Shown here piece by piece: positions 33,537 to 40,759 of a DNA stretch of 64,000 nucleotides. Made by a program: the position numbers and the translations under genes. Origin of the DNA: CAWBJP01 sp963789165 (GTDB taxonomy: Bacteria > Actinomycetota > Acidimicrobiia > IMCC26256 > BP-133); the NCBI GenBank assembly GCA_963789165.1, contig CAWBJP010000003.1, positions 310,001 through 374,000 of the forward strand. Reading direction: 5' to 3'. How positions within the stretch are numbered: position 1 is the stretch's first letter; each line of letters begins with the position of its first letter. Under the pieces are notes generated by a model. The model did no database searches. It was not told the origin of the DNA and saw nothing but the letters and a program-made list of their open reading frames with translations.

Positions 33537-33833
33537 GTGTACGCCCAGAGGCTTAGATCGCGACTGAGAGGGTCTCTTCTTTGTGTCACCGCCACCGCCG
33601 TCTACTTCGTCAACATGGACGCTCCCGCTCGGGACCAATTGGCTATCCGCATCCCGTTCAGCGACGTCGCCCATGCTGAGAGTCGGACGCAGGGAGCCTG
33701 GTTCGCCGTCCAGACGTACAAGGGGGCGGCGGTGATAATCGACTTCGGCCGGGGCGCGAAGGGAGCGGGCGACGTGGCCATGAACCAGCTCGACGCTTTC
33801 CAGCGGGCAACGCAGGGGGGCGTCGACGCTTAG
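33537..33833 (+). CDS. 98-residue PH-like hypothetical protein
   Basis: GTG start. Strand-rich: LLCVTATAVYFVNMDAP, LAIRIPFSDVAHAESRTQG, WFAVQTYKGAAVIIDFGRG, then a terminal helix VAMNQLDAFQRATQG. The strand pattern plus one C-terminal helix resembles a bacterial PH/GRAM module. No close match known to me. Convergent with the channel operon. Could lack its first strands if the true start lies upstream. Confidence 0.5.
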   Translation: MYAQRLRSRLRGSLLCVTATAVYFVNMDAPARDQLAIRIPFSDVAHAESRTQGAWFAVQTYKGAAVIIDFGRGAKGAGDVAMNQLDAFQRATQGGVDA

Positions 33834-33908
33834 GAGAGCCATCCCAACGTTCTTCGGACCTTCGAGTAGAGAAAGAAGCAGGTAGGGACCTCGCCGCTTC
33901 TCCTTGGG

Positions 33909-34724
33909 TCAGGCCGCCCCCACTACCTCGGATGCCCGGCCTTCACAACTGGGACAGCGCGAACCTTGGGCAGCGAGCAGAGCCTCCATGGCGGCCAGTC
34001 GGGTGATGATCTCGTTGAGCTGCTCACCGTCGTCGTTCTGCTGGTCCGCCGCTGGTGTCCCGTCCTCTAGGAAGAACGCAGCCACGTTGGCGGTCAGCAC
34101 GCCGAACAAGGCGATGCCCATGATCATGAGGAAGACGGCGATGCCCCGCCCGGCGGGCGTCACGGGGAACATGTCGCCGTAGCCCACGGTGGTCACCGTG
34201 GTGGCGGCCCACCACAGGGCGTCACCGAAGGAGTCGATGGCGCCGCCGTGGCCGTCCTCGACCACCAGAGCCAGGCCGGCCGCACCGAACACCACTCCGC
34301 CCGTGACCAGCAGGGCGTAGTGCAGCTTGTGGCGGACGAAAAGCCTCTTGGCCCCTTGGCCGGCTTCGCCCAGGAAGGCGAACAGCCTGAGCAGCTTGAG
34401 GAGTCGCAGGGCCCTCGCCGACCGGACCACCCGCAGCGGCCGGAGGAAGGGCAGGACGATGATCAGCAGGTCGGGCCACTCCCGACGGACGAACCGCCAG
34501 CGCTGGTCGGTGAGGGAGAGACGGACCACATACTCGAAGGCGAACACCGCCCAGATGAACCACTCGACTGCCGTGAAGAGCGACTCGACACCGGAGGAGA
34601 GGTCGACCAGGAACGGGGCCAGGATCAACGGGACCATCGTCAGGGCGAGGACGAGGAGGGGCAGCTCCACGGCGCCCTCGAAGCGTTCAAGCGCCTCGTG
34701 CCGGCGGTCGGCTGAGAGTTTCAC
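33909..34724 (-). CDS. Voltage-gated-type potassium channel
   Basis: 271 residues with six membrane helices. S4-like segment LRPLRVVRSARALRLLKLLR with regularly spaced arginines; pore with selectivity filter TTVTTVGYGDMFP; S6 GIAVFLMIMGIALFGVLTANV; cytoplasmic coiled tail LNEIITRLAAMEALLAA ending in a CPSC pair. GTG start 8 bases after the upstream stop. Last gene of a four-gene leftward operon inside the island, with PH-like and membrane proteins as partners. Ion selectivity follows from the filter; gating partner unknown. Confidence 0.85.
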   Translation of the reverse strand: MKLSADRRHEALERFEGAVELPLLVLALTMVPLILAPFLVDLSSGVESLFTAVEWFIWAVFAFEYVVRLSLTDQRWRFVRREWPDLLIIVLPFLRPLRVVRSARALRLLKLLRLFAFLGEAGQGAKRLFVRHKLHYALLVTGGVVFGAAGLALVVEDGHGGAIDSFGDALWWAATTVTTVGYGDMFPVTPAGRGIAVFLMIMGIALFGVLTANVAAFFLEDGTPAADQQNDDGEQLNEIITRLAAMEALLAAQGSRCPSCEGRASEVVGAA

Positions 34725-34732
34725 GTCCGGGC

Positions 34733-35443
34733 TCAGCCGGTCCCTGCGGCCAGCGCAGCCGGGGCGCCAGCACCCGGATAGGGCGGCATCTCGGCACGGT
34801 GCTCGGCCAGGTCGCCGTCCATCTCGGCGACGAGCTGGTCGATGTTGCCGGTGAAGTGCGCCATGGCGAGGGCGAGGCGGAACCGGATGAGGGCCGTGTT
34901 GGTTTCGTCGTAGAGGAACCCGGAAGTCTTCTGGCGGTTGGACACCTGGATGGCGGTCCACGGCAGGTTCGGGTCGTGCTGGACGCCGATCATCTTGGCG
35001 TAGGCCCATTCCCTGGTCTGCTTCATGCCCTGGAACACGACCCGCTGGTTCGTGACGGTGACGGTCCCCTCGTCGATGGGGGTGGGGCGTTCCTCACCCG
35101 GGACGAAGGTGCCCCGGGAGCTGCCGGTGTGGAACCGCACGCCCTTGACGATCTTGAATGAGAAGCCGGCGTAGCCGCCGACGTACTGCCCCGGCCCCCG
35201 TCGTGGCTCGATGAGCTGGGCGCCTTGGCCGACGAGGTATGCCCGTTCGCCCTTCTTCAGCACCATCGAACATTCGGGAAGCTCGGCCGCCGTGAAGCCA
35301 TCGAATTCCCTCACCTCGGCGACGAGAGACTTGACCTCCTCGTACTCGCCATACCAGGCGGCGTAGACGCGCTGCGCCTCCTGCTCGGCGAGTTCGAGGC
35401 GGTCCTCCTCGGCCTTCTGGCGGCGGTTCTCGAAGAAGCCCAT
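34733..35443 (-). CDS. 236-residue PH-like lipid/protein-binding protein
   Basis: N-terminal charged helix (ENRRQKAEEDRLELAEQEAQ), then a beta-rich domain: CSMVLKKGERAYLVGQGAQLIEP over two runs, RFHTGSSRGTFVPGEERPTP, GTVTVTNQRVVFQGMKQTREW, MIGVQHDPNLPWTAIQVSNRQ. The TNQRVVFQG strand is characteristic of bacterial PH-fold proteins that sit at membranes. Second last of the channel operon; could tether or gate the channel. Function not known. Confidence 0.65.
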   Translation of the reverse strand: MGFFENRRQKAEEDRLELAEQEAQRVYAAWYGEYEEVKSLVAEVREFDGFTAAELPECSMVLKKGERAYLVGQGAQLIEPRRGPGQYVGGYAGFSFKIVKGVRFHTGSSRGTFVPGEERPTPIDEGTVTVTNQRVVFQGMKQTREWAYAKMIGVQHDPNLPWTAIQVSNRQKTSGFLYDETNTALIRFRLALAMAHFTGNIDQLVAEMDGDLAEHRAEMPPYPGAGAPAALAAGTG

Positions 35444-35464
35444 TCGTGTCTGCTCCGTGTCGGC

Positions 35465-36067
35465 TTAGGAGTCGTGGTGGATCGCGCCGAAGAGAAGGGC
35501 GGCGGCCCCGGCGGTGCACACGTAGAGCCCGGCGCCCTGACGAGCCAACACGTACGTGGAGTCGACATCCGCGAAGGAATCCTGCAGATGGACCCAGTAG
35601 CCCCCGAGGGCGAGAAGGCTGAGCCCAGCTCCGACGCCGAGCAGTACCCGCACCGTGTCGGTGGAGAGATGCAAACCCGGCCGGAGGAGGAGCACGGCGA
35701 GGGGAAGGATGGCCACCAGCCAGGCGAGGCCGAGGATCTGCCCCAGGTCGACTTCGAGGCCGGAGAAGGAGATCGTCCCGACGAAGGGTGCGGTCATGGT
35801 CGCCCAGGGGAGGACGAGCCCGAGGGCGAAGGCGGTGAGGCCACCAACAACGAGGGCGATCTGGAGCGGGGGTGTCGGCTTGGCCAGAGCGGTGGCCTGA
35901 GGTGCCATCTCCAGGTGGTGCTGGCCGGCGAGCGTCATGGCCAGCAGGTCGGTGTAGGTCGGGTCGGAGTGCCACCCGCAGGTGCGGCAGGTCGCATACC
36001 AAGCGCCGTCGGAGTGGGCCTGGGTGGTGACGTCATGGCCCGAGGGCGGCGCCATGGTCTGGGTCAT
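35465..36067 (-). CDS. 200-residue membrane protein with N-terminal Cys pair
   Basis: An N-terminal soluble stretch with WYATCRTCGWHSDP (possible zinc site, with further His residues), then four hydrophobic helices (IALVVGGLTAFALGLVLPW, LGLAWLVAILPLAVLLL, VLLGVGAGLSLLALGGY, LYVCTAGAAALLFGAI). ATG overlaps the preceding small gene (ATGA). Part of the channel operon; not recognised. Confidence 0.65.
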   Translation of the reverse strand: MTQTMAPPSGHDVTTQAHSDGAWYATCRTCGWHSDPTYTDLLAMTLAGQHHLEMAPQATALAKPTPPLQIALVVGGLTAFALGLVLPWATMTAPFVGTISFSGLEVDLGQILGLAWLVAILPLAVLLLRPGLHLSTDTVRVLLGVGAGLSLLALGGYWVHLQDSFADVDSTYVLARQGAGLYVCTAGAAALLFGAIHHDS

Positions 36068-36279
36068 GCCGGGCGCCGTTGGAACACCATGACGGTGTTG
36101 CCGTTCTGCTCGAAGATGGAGTGGAGATTGAACCCGGCGCCGTACGCCCGGTTCAGGTAATCGGTGTGGCGTTCGACGTCGAGGCCGCCCTTGTTAACGT
36201 GGGTGACGTACTGGTCGCCGTTGTTCCAGGCGCGGGTGAATGCTTCGGCGGCGTGGTCGGTGCGGGCCATGAGAGCCAT
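36064..36279 (-). CDS. 71-residue small protein heading the channel operon
   Basis: MALMARTDHAAEAFTRAWNN, DQYVTHVNKGGLDVERHTDY and FNLHSIFEQNGNTVMVFQRR: a compact helix-strand pattern in which the last strands resemble a wing. AGGAGG lies ahead of the ATG. The stop overlaps the next gene. No family recognised; small size and lead position suggest a regulator or sensor, but that is a guess. Confidence 0.55.
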   Translation of the reverse strand: MALMARTDHAAEAFTRAWNNGDQYVTHVNKGGLDVERHTDYLNRAYGAGFNLHSIFEQNGNTVMVFQRRPA

Positions 36280-36653
36280 CTGGGGGGGTGCCTCCTGACG
36301 ATGGGCGCGGCCAGGGTCCCGGGCCGCTACCTCCCCACCGTGCGCTTGTTGCCACCCGGATAGCCATGGCCCGTCGTGACCATTTCGGGACATCTCGGGC
36401 GCCCGGCATCACACCCGCCCCGCTGAGATACTTGCTTCTGCGGGTGGGCCCATGACGAGCGACTTCAAGCGCATCACCCGCAGGGTGTGGAGCCTGTTCC
36501 GACTGGCGACGATGACCGGGCCCCGGCCGGGGAGCGGACGGCGGCCAGGAACCTGGCCGACAGGCTCATGGGACCGGCATCGGCTCTGCTGGGACGACGT
36601 CATTGAGGATGACTCGCAGACCCGTGGGCCCTGGTACGACGAATGGAGAGCCG
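36280..36653. other. 374-bp stretch without a confident gene
   Basis: Lies upstream of the channel operon and downstream of the 263-residue gene, so it must hold the operon promoter. A 100-codon rightward frame from ATG 36452 (MTSDFKRITRRVWSLFRLA...) has no ribosome binding site, a Pro/Arg/Ser-rich tail and overlaps the next gene; it is not called. Confidence 0.5.
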
Positions 36654-37445
36654 CTAGGCCTGGAGCGGTACCGGGGGGACCCACGTCCACCCTTGGGCCG
36701 GCGACCAGCGCCACCCTCGGCCGGCGGCCTCATGAACCAGCCACACGTCGGTGATCTCCGGGGGCAGCGACGGCGGCCGCGACGGGAGCCCCCAGTCCTC
36801 TTCGAGCGGGCGACGCACCCTCCCCGGGGTGTCGCCATCGGTCCAGACCCAGGCGTGGCGCTCCGCAGCGCCCGACTCCCCGAGCTTCCGACGAACATCG
36901 TCGGTGAGCTTGGCGGCCAGGAAGTCATCGAGTTCCTCAACCGCACCGTCGGGACCGTCCGACGTCCATCCCCCGGACGGGGACAGGTGGATCTGGGACC
37001 CCGGCAGCTTCGTCGGGATCGGCCTCGCCTGCTCGACGTTGGCTGCCCGGAGCAACGCCAATGGCTCCCGGAGTGTTGGCTCCCGCCGCATCGACCAGTC
37101 CATGTCGACGGTGTACTCGTCCAAGTCATGCCGCTCCAGCGCAGCGAGAGCGGCTTCAAGCCGCCCATGCAGTCGCCGGTACCTGGGGTACCCCGCCGTC
37201 GTGACCCACCACGATCGGCGGAGTGACGGCGCCTCGTACATCTGGTTGCCGTCCACCCAAGCGGCCTTCCCCTCCTTGACGGTCGGGTCGGTCAGTCGGA
37301 CCACCTCCAGGGCACCCTGCCGGCCGTCCCGCTCGAACCGGTAGTCCACGCCCCCGGTGAGGTCGGCGAACAGCAGCGGGATGCCCAGCACCAACTCGAC
37401 CCGGTCCCGGGCCGCAATCTCGTCGGAGCGCTCCTGTTGGGGCAT
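36654..37445 (-). CDS. 263-residue unknown protein, paralogue of the next gene
   Basis: N-terminal part with DYRFERDGRQGALEVVRLTD, a strand-turn-strand reminiscent of the acidic core of PD-(D/E)XK nuclease folds but without the lysine. The C-terminal part has HAWVWTDGDTPG and ITDVWLVHEAAGRGWRWSPAQ. The upstream neighbour carries the same two blocks in the same order (AVEVTRFN; HLFIWVEGSRDH; VDAVWLATAFEPANIWRWSQ). The pair arose by duplication. Function unknown. Confidence 0.6.
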   Translation of the reverse strand: MPQQERSDEIAARDRVELVLGIPLLFADLTGGVDYRFERDGRQGALEVVRLTDPTVKEGKAAWVDGNQMYEAPSLRRSWWVTTAGYPRYRRLHGRLEAALAALERHDLDEYTVDMDWSMRREPTLREPLALLRAANVEQARPIPTKLPGSQIHLSPSGGWTSDGPDGAVEELDDFLAAKLTDDVRRKLGESGAAERHAWVWTDGDTPGRVRRPLEEDWGLPSRPPSLPPEITDVWLVHEAAGRGWRWSPAQGWTWVPPVPLQA

Positions 37446-37525
37446 GCCCCGAGTATCTCAGGAGGAGCCGCCCACCTCGGTGCCCCGCCATGCGGGGTCA
37501 GCGTCGGCAGGCTGAGCCAGTTGGG

Positions 37526-38357
37526 TTACCCCGGCTCAGGCCGCCAGGTCCCCAAGTCCTCCCACCCGGCCGTCTGGCTCCACCGCCAGATGTTGGCTGG
37601 CTCGAAGGCGGTGGCCAGCCACACGGCGTCGACCTCACCCGGAAGCTGCGGAGCACTCTCGGGGAGCCACTCACCATTGATCGCCGCCACGGCGTGGTCC
37701 CGAGAGCCTTCCACCCAGATGAAGAGATGTCGCTCGGTGGCGTCCGCTGCCGCGGAGCTTGGCGAGGTTGTCGGGCAACCAGGCGACATCTGTCACCACC
37801 TGGATGGCCACGTCCGCACTGGAGTTCCCGATGGCTGGCGGCTCGTTCATCAGGATCTCTCCGATCCCGTCGTCCCCTGGTCCGATGTTGCAGATTCGAA
37901 GGACACCCAGGGACCACAGAGCCTCCGCATCAGATCGGTCTACGGGCGCAGTTGCCTCCTCGCCCTCGGGGTCCTCGGGGTCACGGGAGTGGTGGGGCGA
38001 AAGCAGGTCTCGGATGTCCAGCCTCATCACGCCCCGTCGTTCGAAACCTTCAAGAAGCAACGGCAGGTCCCGGTGGGCCGCCTTCACTGACCGGCCCGAC
38101 ACGAACGTCACAAGCCACCGCGCCTGGAGGTTCGGGAAACGCCAGGACCGCTTCTGGATCTCAGTCCAGCTCTGCACCTGTTCCTGGACGTTGAAGCGAG
38201 TGACTTCGACGGCGATGCTCGTTCCGTCGGGGAGGACCAGGTCGAAGTCATGCGTTTGGCTGGCGCCACCCCCAGGATCTCGGACGTGATGGCTGACACC
38301 CAGGAAGGTAACCATCACCTCTCCGGCTGCCCGTTCAGAGTCCCAGGGCGACCCCAT
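37526..38357 (-). CDS. Paralogue of the 263-residue protein, one frameshift
   Basis: Reads THDFDLVLPDGTSIAVEVTRF (nuclease-core-like strand pair with Asp and Glu but Thr in place of the usual Lys), then WRFPNLQARWLVTFVSGRSV and VMRLDIRDLL. Near 37770 the frame shifts, giving ATERHLFIWVEGSRDHAVAA, VDAVWLATAFEPANIWRW and the stop. About 277 residues in total. ATG 38315 (MVTFLGVSHHV) is an alternative start. Indel by error or a recent break cannot be told apart here. Confidence 0.55.
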
Positions 38358-38406
38358 GGCGGCAGCTTGTCAGGACCGGCCGCCCGAAGCCGTCACACCC
38401 CCTCGT

Positions 38407-38412
38407 TACGAT
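38407..38412 (+). promoter_or_regulatory. Candidate -10 box TACGAT before ATG 38420
   Basis: TACGAT, 7 nt, then ATG with no ribosome binding site; leaderless-type promoter inside the island. Confidence 0.45.
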
Positions 38413-38419
38413 TCGGCTC

Positions 38420-38968
38420 ATGCCGTCTGTTGAAGAGCGCCGGGAGGAGAGGAGGGCCTTCCTCTTGGCGTTGTACGAGCTGACCGACGGCAACACGATG
38501 GAGTGGGTCGACAACAAGGACGTCGCCAGGCGTCTCGGTGTGAGCGATGCCATAGGGGACCGGCTGGGCCAATCGGTGGTCGACCACGGCTATGCCGAGT
38601 GGAGGGCGTTGCAGGGTCTCATGGCGATCACCACCTACGGCATCGACACCGCCGAGGATGCGCTTAGCAGCGGTGCTTCCACTCCCCTGTCGATCCTCGT
38701 GCTTGATGCCGAGGAGCAGGCTGCCGTCGAGGCCTTCCTCACGGCGTATCGGCGCTCAGAGGATCAGGGCGAGCTTGACCTGGTGGGCGAGGATCGCGCC
38801 GAGGCGGACGCCGAGGTCCGAACCCTCGAAGTGCAGATCAAGTCGCCGAGGCCCAAGCGGCGCATCGTTCGTGAGTCTGTCCGGGTACTGCGTCAGGTGC
38901 TGACCGACGGAGCGGGCAGTGCCCTTGGCATTGGCATCGTGGAGCTGGCGAGGCGCCTCAACCTGTAG
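38420..38968 (+). CDS. Winged-helix-like protein with C-terminal unknown domain
   Basis: 182 residues. Residues ~10-75 look like a winged helix: RRAFLLALYELTDGNTMEW, NKDVARRLGVSDAIGDRLGQ (recognition helix), then VDHGYAEWRALQGLMAITTYG (wing) and IDTAEDAL. The C-terminal half is acidic, then basic (SPRPKRRIVRESVRVLRQVL). Such domains in accessory islands are often DNA-binding regulators or fused to defence proteins. Target unknown. Confidence 0.6.
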   Translation: MPSVEERREERRAFLLALYELTDGNTMEWVDNKDVARRLGVSDAIGDRLGQSVVDHGYAEWRALQGLMAITTYGIDTAEDALSSGASTPLSILVLDAEEQAAVEAFLTAYRRSEDQGELDLVGEDRAEADAEVRTLEVQIKSPRPKRRIVRESVRVLRQVLTDGAGSALGIGIVELARRLNL

Positions 38969-38986
38969 GAGGCGGTACCGCAGGCG

Positions 38987-39598
38987 TCATGTCGCCGGAC
39001 GCTCCGAAGGCGGCCCGTATCGACTGGCCAGGTGCTCCATCTCGTAGGTGAGCCGGAGCAGTTCTGCCGTGAACATGACGGTGCTTTCGGCCCGCTGGGC
39101 ATCGGGGGGGTCCAGCTCGTGAGTGGAGTCGTTGCCGTGCTGGCGGATCAGGTCCACCCACGGCTTCATCGGAGGGGTGACGTAGCCGGCGGCTTCGAGG
39201 TGGGTGATGTAGGAGGCGAAGGACTTGCCTTCCTTGGCTCCCTTCTCGACGGCTACGTGCATGAGGATCTTGCGGCACACCAGCTCAGCGGCGGTGAAGC
39301 CGCCAACGGACATGCACCTCCGAGCTTCCTCGTAGGCCGACTCGACGTCAGCGGGGAGCCCTTCGATCCTCGGGCCGAAGGCGACGCCCGGATAGATGAC
39401 CCCTGAATGAGTCCCAACTGACCCATCGCCACAGCTCGTGCAATAAAGCCAGCGGATGGGTGGGTCATACCCGGACCTGATAGCGACGACGGCACCCGAC
39501 ACCTGCGTGTTGCAATGGCCGCAGACGTACGTGAGCCAGCCTTCGGCACTACCTGCGTCGGGCCTTCCGACCCCGTGGTGTCCAACGAAGGGAATCAC
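38987..39598 (-). CDS. DUF4145-like protein with zinc-finger N-terminus
   Basis: 203 residues. N-terminal Cys pairs YVCGHCNTQ and YCTSCGD form a zinc ribbon. The rest matches the DUF4145 pattern: ESAYEEARRCMSVGGFTAAE, LVCRKILMHVAVEKGA, FASYITHLEAAGYVTPPMKP, IRQHGNDSTHELDPPDAQRA, a HEPN-like helical bundle. DUF4145 is often attached to restriction or defence genes. GTG 39598 chosen because GGGAGGAG sits 6 nt ahead; a longer frame reaches 39652. Confidence 0.7.
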   Translation of the reverse strand: MIPFVGHHGVGRPDAGSAEGWLTYVCGHCNTQVSGAVVAIRSGYDPPIRWLYCTSCGDGSVGTHSGVIYPGVAFGPRIEGLPADVESAYEEARRCMSVGGFTAAELVCRKILMHVAVEKGAKEGKSFASYITHLEAAGYVTPPMKPWVDLIRQHGNDSTHELDPPDAQRAESTVMFTAELLRLTYEMEHLASRYGPPSERPAT

Positions 39599-39724
39599 TG
39601 GCGACTCCTCCCGCAAGGGCCCGCTTGCGTCCGTCAGGCCCAAGCCTGACACAGACCCAAGCCGCTGGGTCTCCGCCGTCCCGCCCTGGTCGGAGTGCGA
39701 CCCGGCCCCCTACGGCGGCTGCTA

Positions 39725-40339
39725 TTAGCCGACTTCGCTCAGCAGGTGGCCGACGACGGTGCCCAGCTCGCCGGCCGAAGCTACGAGCACCGGCTCGTAG
39801 CGCCGGGCCAGGTCCCGGTGCAGGGCCTCAACGGGGAACACCTCGGCGCTTACCAGCAGGTCGTCGAAGAACCCGAGGCTGTCCCGGCACCCGGCATCGA
39901 GATGAGCCTGCGTGCCAAGCGAGCAGATGCTGTACACCCAGGCGAACGAGTGGAACAGCCGGGTCACGGGGTGCGGGCACGGCCAGAACAGGCATCGGAC
40001 CTGGGTGCTGACGCCCACCACCTGGGCGTGCTCCGCCCGCCAGCCCCGCTCGTGTTCGGCCACCGTCCCCCACAGCCGCACGATGCCGGCGAGGTACCGG
40101 TGCGCCTGAGTGTCCAGGTCGGCGAGATCCTTCACTGCGTAGAAGCCGGGGGCCTGGTCGCCTGCCCGCCACGCATCGCCTGTGGTGGTGGTCAACGGGG
40201 CCACGTCTCCGGCTCGGTTCCGGGCGGGGCCCATCACCGGGGACGTCCACGACAGGCCGCTGAGCGACTGGAGGACGAAGCCTCGATCGTCCCGGCTGAG
40301 GTCCCAGCACCGGTAGCCGTACACGGGACGAACACTCAT
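39725..40339 (-). CDS. 204-residue island protein of unknown function
   Basis: Opens MSVRPVYGYRCWDLSRDDRG, then GFYAVKDLADLDTQ, IVRLWGTVAEHERGWRAEHA and VTRLFHSFAWVYSI. The GFYAVK...GIVRLWGTVAEHERGWRAEHA pattern is one I recall from actinobacterial and phage-derived hypothetical proteins. ATG overlaps the stop of a 50-codon upstream gene. No enzymatic motif. Confidence 0.6.
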   Translation of the reverse strand: MSVRPVYGYRCWDLSRDDRGFVLQSLSGLSWTSPVMGPARNRAGDVAPLTTTTGDAWRAGDQAPGFYAVKDLADLDTQAHRYLAGIVRLWGTVAEHERGWRAEHAQVVGVSTQVRCLFWPCPHPVTRLFHSFAWVYSICSLGTQAHLDAGCRDSLGFFDDLLVSAEVFPVEALHRDLARRYEPVLVASAGELGTVVGHLLSEVG

Positions 40340-40488
40340 GCCGGAGCCGGCTCCAGCTCAGGATCGACGACGGCGGGTTCCGCCTCGGGCCAGTCGACCG
40401 GGACGCCCTCGGGTGCGGGCACCTCGACAACCTCGATCACGTCGCCCAGACCCAGGTTGCGGGGCCCGGGGTGATCGTCGATCAGCAT
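40336..40488 (-). CDS. 50-residue acidic small protein
   Basis: Reads MLIDDHPGPRNLGLGDVIEV, then VEVPAPEGVPVDWPEAEPAV and a Glu/Pro-rich end. Very acidic and Pro-rich, so probably disordered. The stop overlaps the next ATG (ATGA), which together with the clean open frame supports translation. Possibly a coupled leader or an antitoxin-like partner; no direct evidence. Confidence 0.45.
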   Translation of the reverse strand: MLIDDHPGPRNLGLGDVIEVVEVPAPEGVPVDWPEAEPAVVDPELEPAPA

Positions 40489-40624
40489 GCCCACCTACTT
40501 CGACACCACCGCCAGCCGGCCCCTGCCGGGCGCAGGGAGGAACCCTCGGTAGCGAGTCGAACCTGTCGGGGTGTCCCCCTGATTTGAAGAAATTAAGGTG
40601 CAGGTGGCCCCTCAGAACCCACGA

Positions 40625-40644
40625 TCCCAGTAGTAGAGGGGTTC
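40625..40644. repeat. Repeat A, right copy: kynA fragment at the island edge
   Basis: TCCCAGTAGTAGAGGGGTTC, exact 20-base copy of the kynA sequence at 31866-31885, same orientation. It sits only 15 bases before the right copy of repeat B; the left copies are about 495 bases apart. Confidence 0.9.
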
Positions 40645-40659
40645 GTCCGGCACCCGCGG

Positions 40660-40689
40660 GACTCTATCTTCGACGAGCTGGAGACCTGA
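40660..40689 (+). pseudogene. Displaced 3' tail of the 151-residue gene, with repeat B right copy (candidate attR)
   Basis: GACTCTATCTTCG at 40660-40672 continues in frame to read DSIFDELET and a TGA at 40687-40689. This matches the DSIF of the gene at 31985 and looks like its original ending, cut off by the island. Confidence 0.5.
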
Positions 40690-40709
40690 GCGCCGCCGAG
40701 CTGGCCCAT

Positions 40710-40731
40710 TTTGTCATATTGATACGACAAA
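40710..40731. promoter_or_regulatory. Inverted repeat TTTGTC-N10-GACAAA upstream of the molybdoenzyme operon
   Basis: Perfect 6-bp arms 10 bases apart (40710-40715, 40726-40731) in an A+T-rich pocket just ahead of the -10 box at 40748. Probable repressor or activator operator. Not a recognisable FNR, CRP or TetR consensus. Confidence 0.5.
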
Positions 40732-40747
40732 GAGGGCCTGTCTGTCC

Positions 40748-40753
40748 TATCCT
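40748..40753 (+). promoter_or_regulatory. Candidate -10 box TATCCT before ATG 40760
   Basis: TATCCT, 6 nt, then ATG, with no separate Shine-Dalgarno. It lies 16 bases downstream of the inverted repeat, so a bound regulator would overlap the -35 region. Confidence 0.4.
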
Positions 40754-40759
40754 CCTGGT

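Larger units (their letters stand above)
32394..40659. mobile_element. Accessory island of about 8.3 kb between direct repeats, no intact integrase
   Basis: Contains only genes outside central metabolism (HIRAN, PH-like, potassium channel, winged helix, DUF4145-like, paired unknowns), with visibly less G+C-biased codon use than the flanks. Bounded by the 13-bp repeat GACTCTATCTTCG. The right end carries a kynA fragment (40625-40644) and the displaced tail of the 151-residue gene (40660-40689). No recombinase or transposase gene is recognised, so how it integrated is unknown. Element status is inference from boundary repeats and content. Confidence 0.5.

Noticed and set aside
36452..36754. 100-codon rightward frame in the gap upstream of the channel operon
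   Set aside because: No ribosome binding site, low-complexity Pro/Arg-rich product, and overlap with the better-supported 263-residue gene on the other strand.
40545..40580. tRNA-like T-loop (GGTTCGAC on the minus strand) near the island's right end
   Set aside because: The flanking bases do not form a T stem, and no acceptor or anticodon arm could be drawn.
32394..40659. Prophage
   Set aside because: No capsid, terminase, portal, lysis or integrase genes are recognisable; the content is small accessory genes only.
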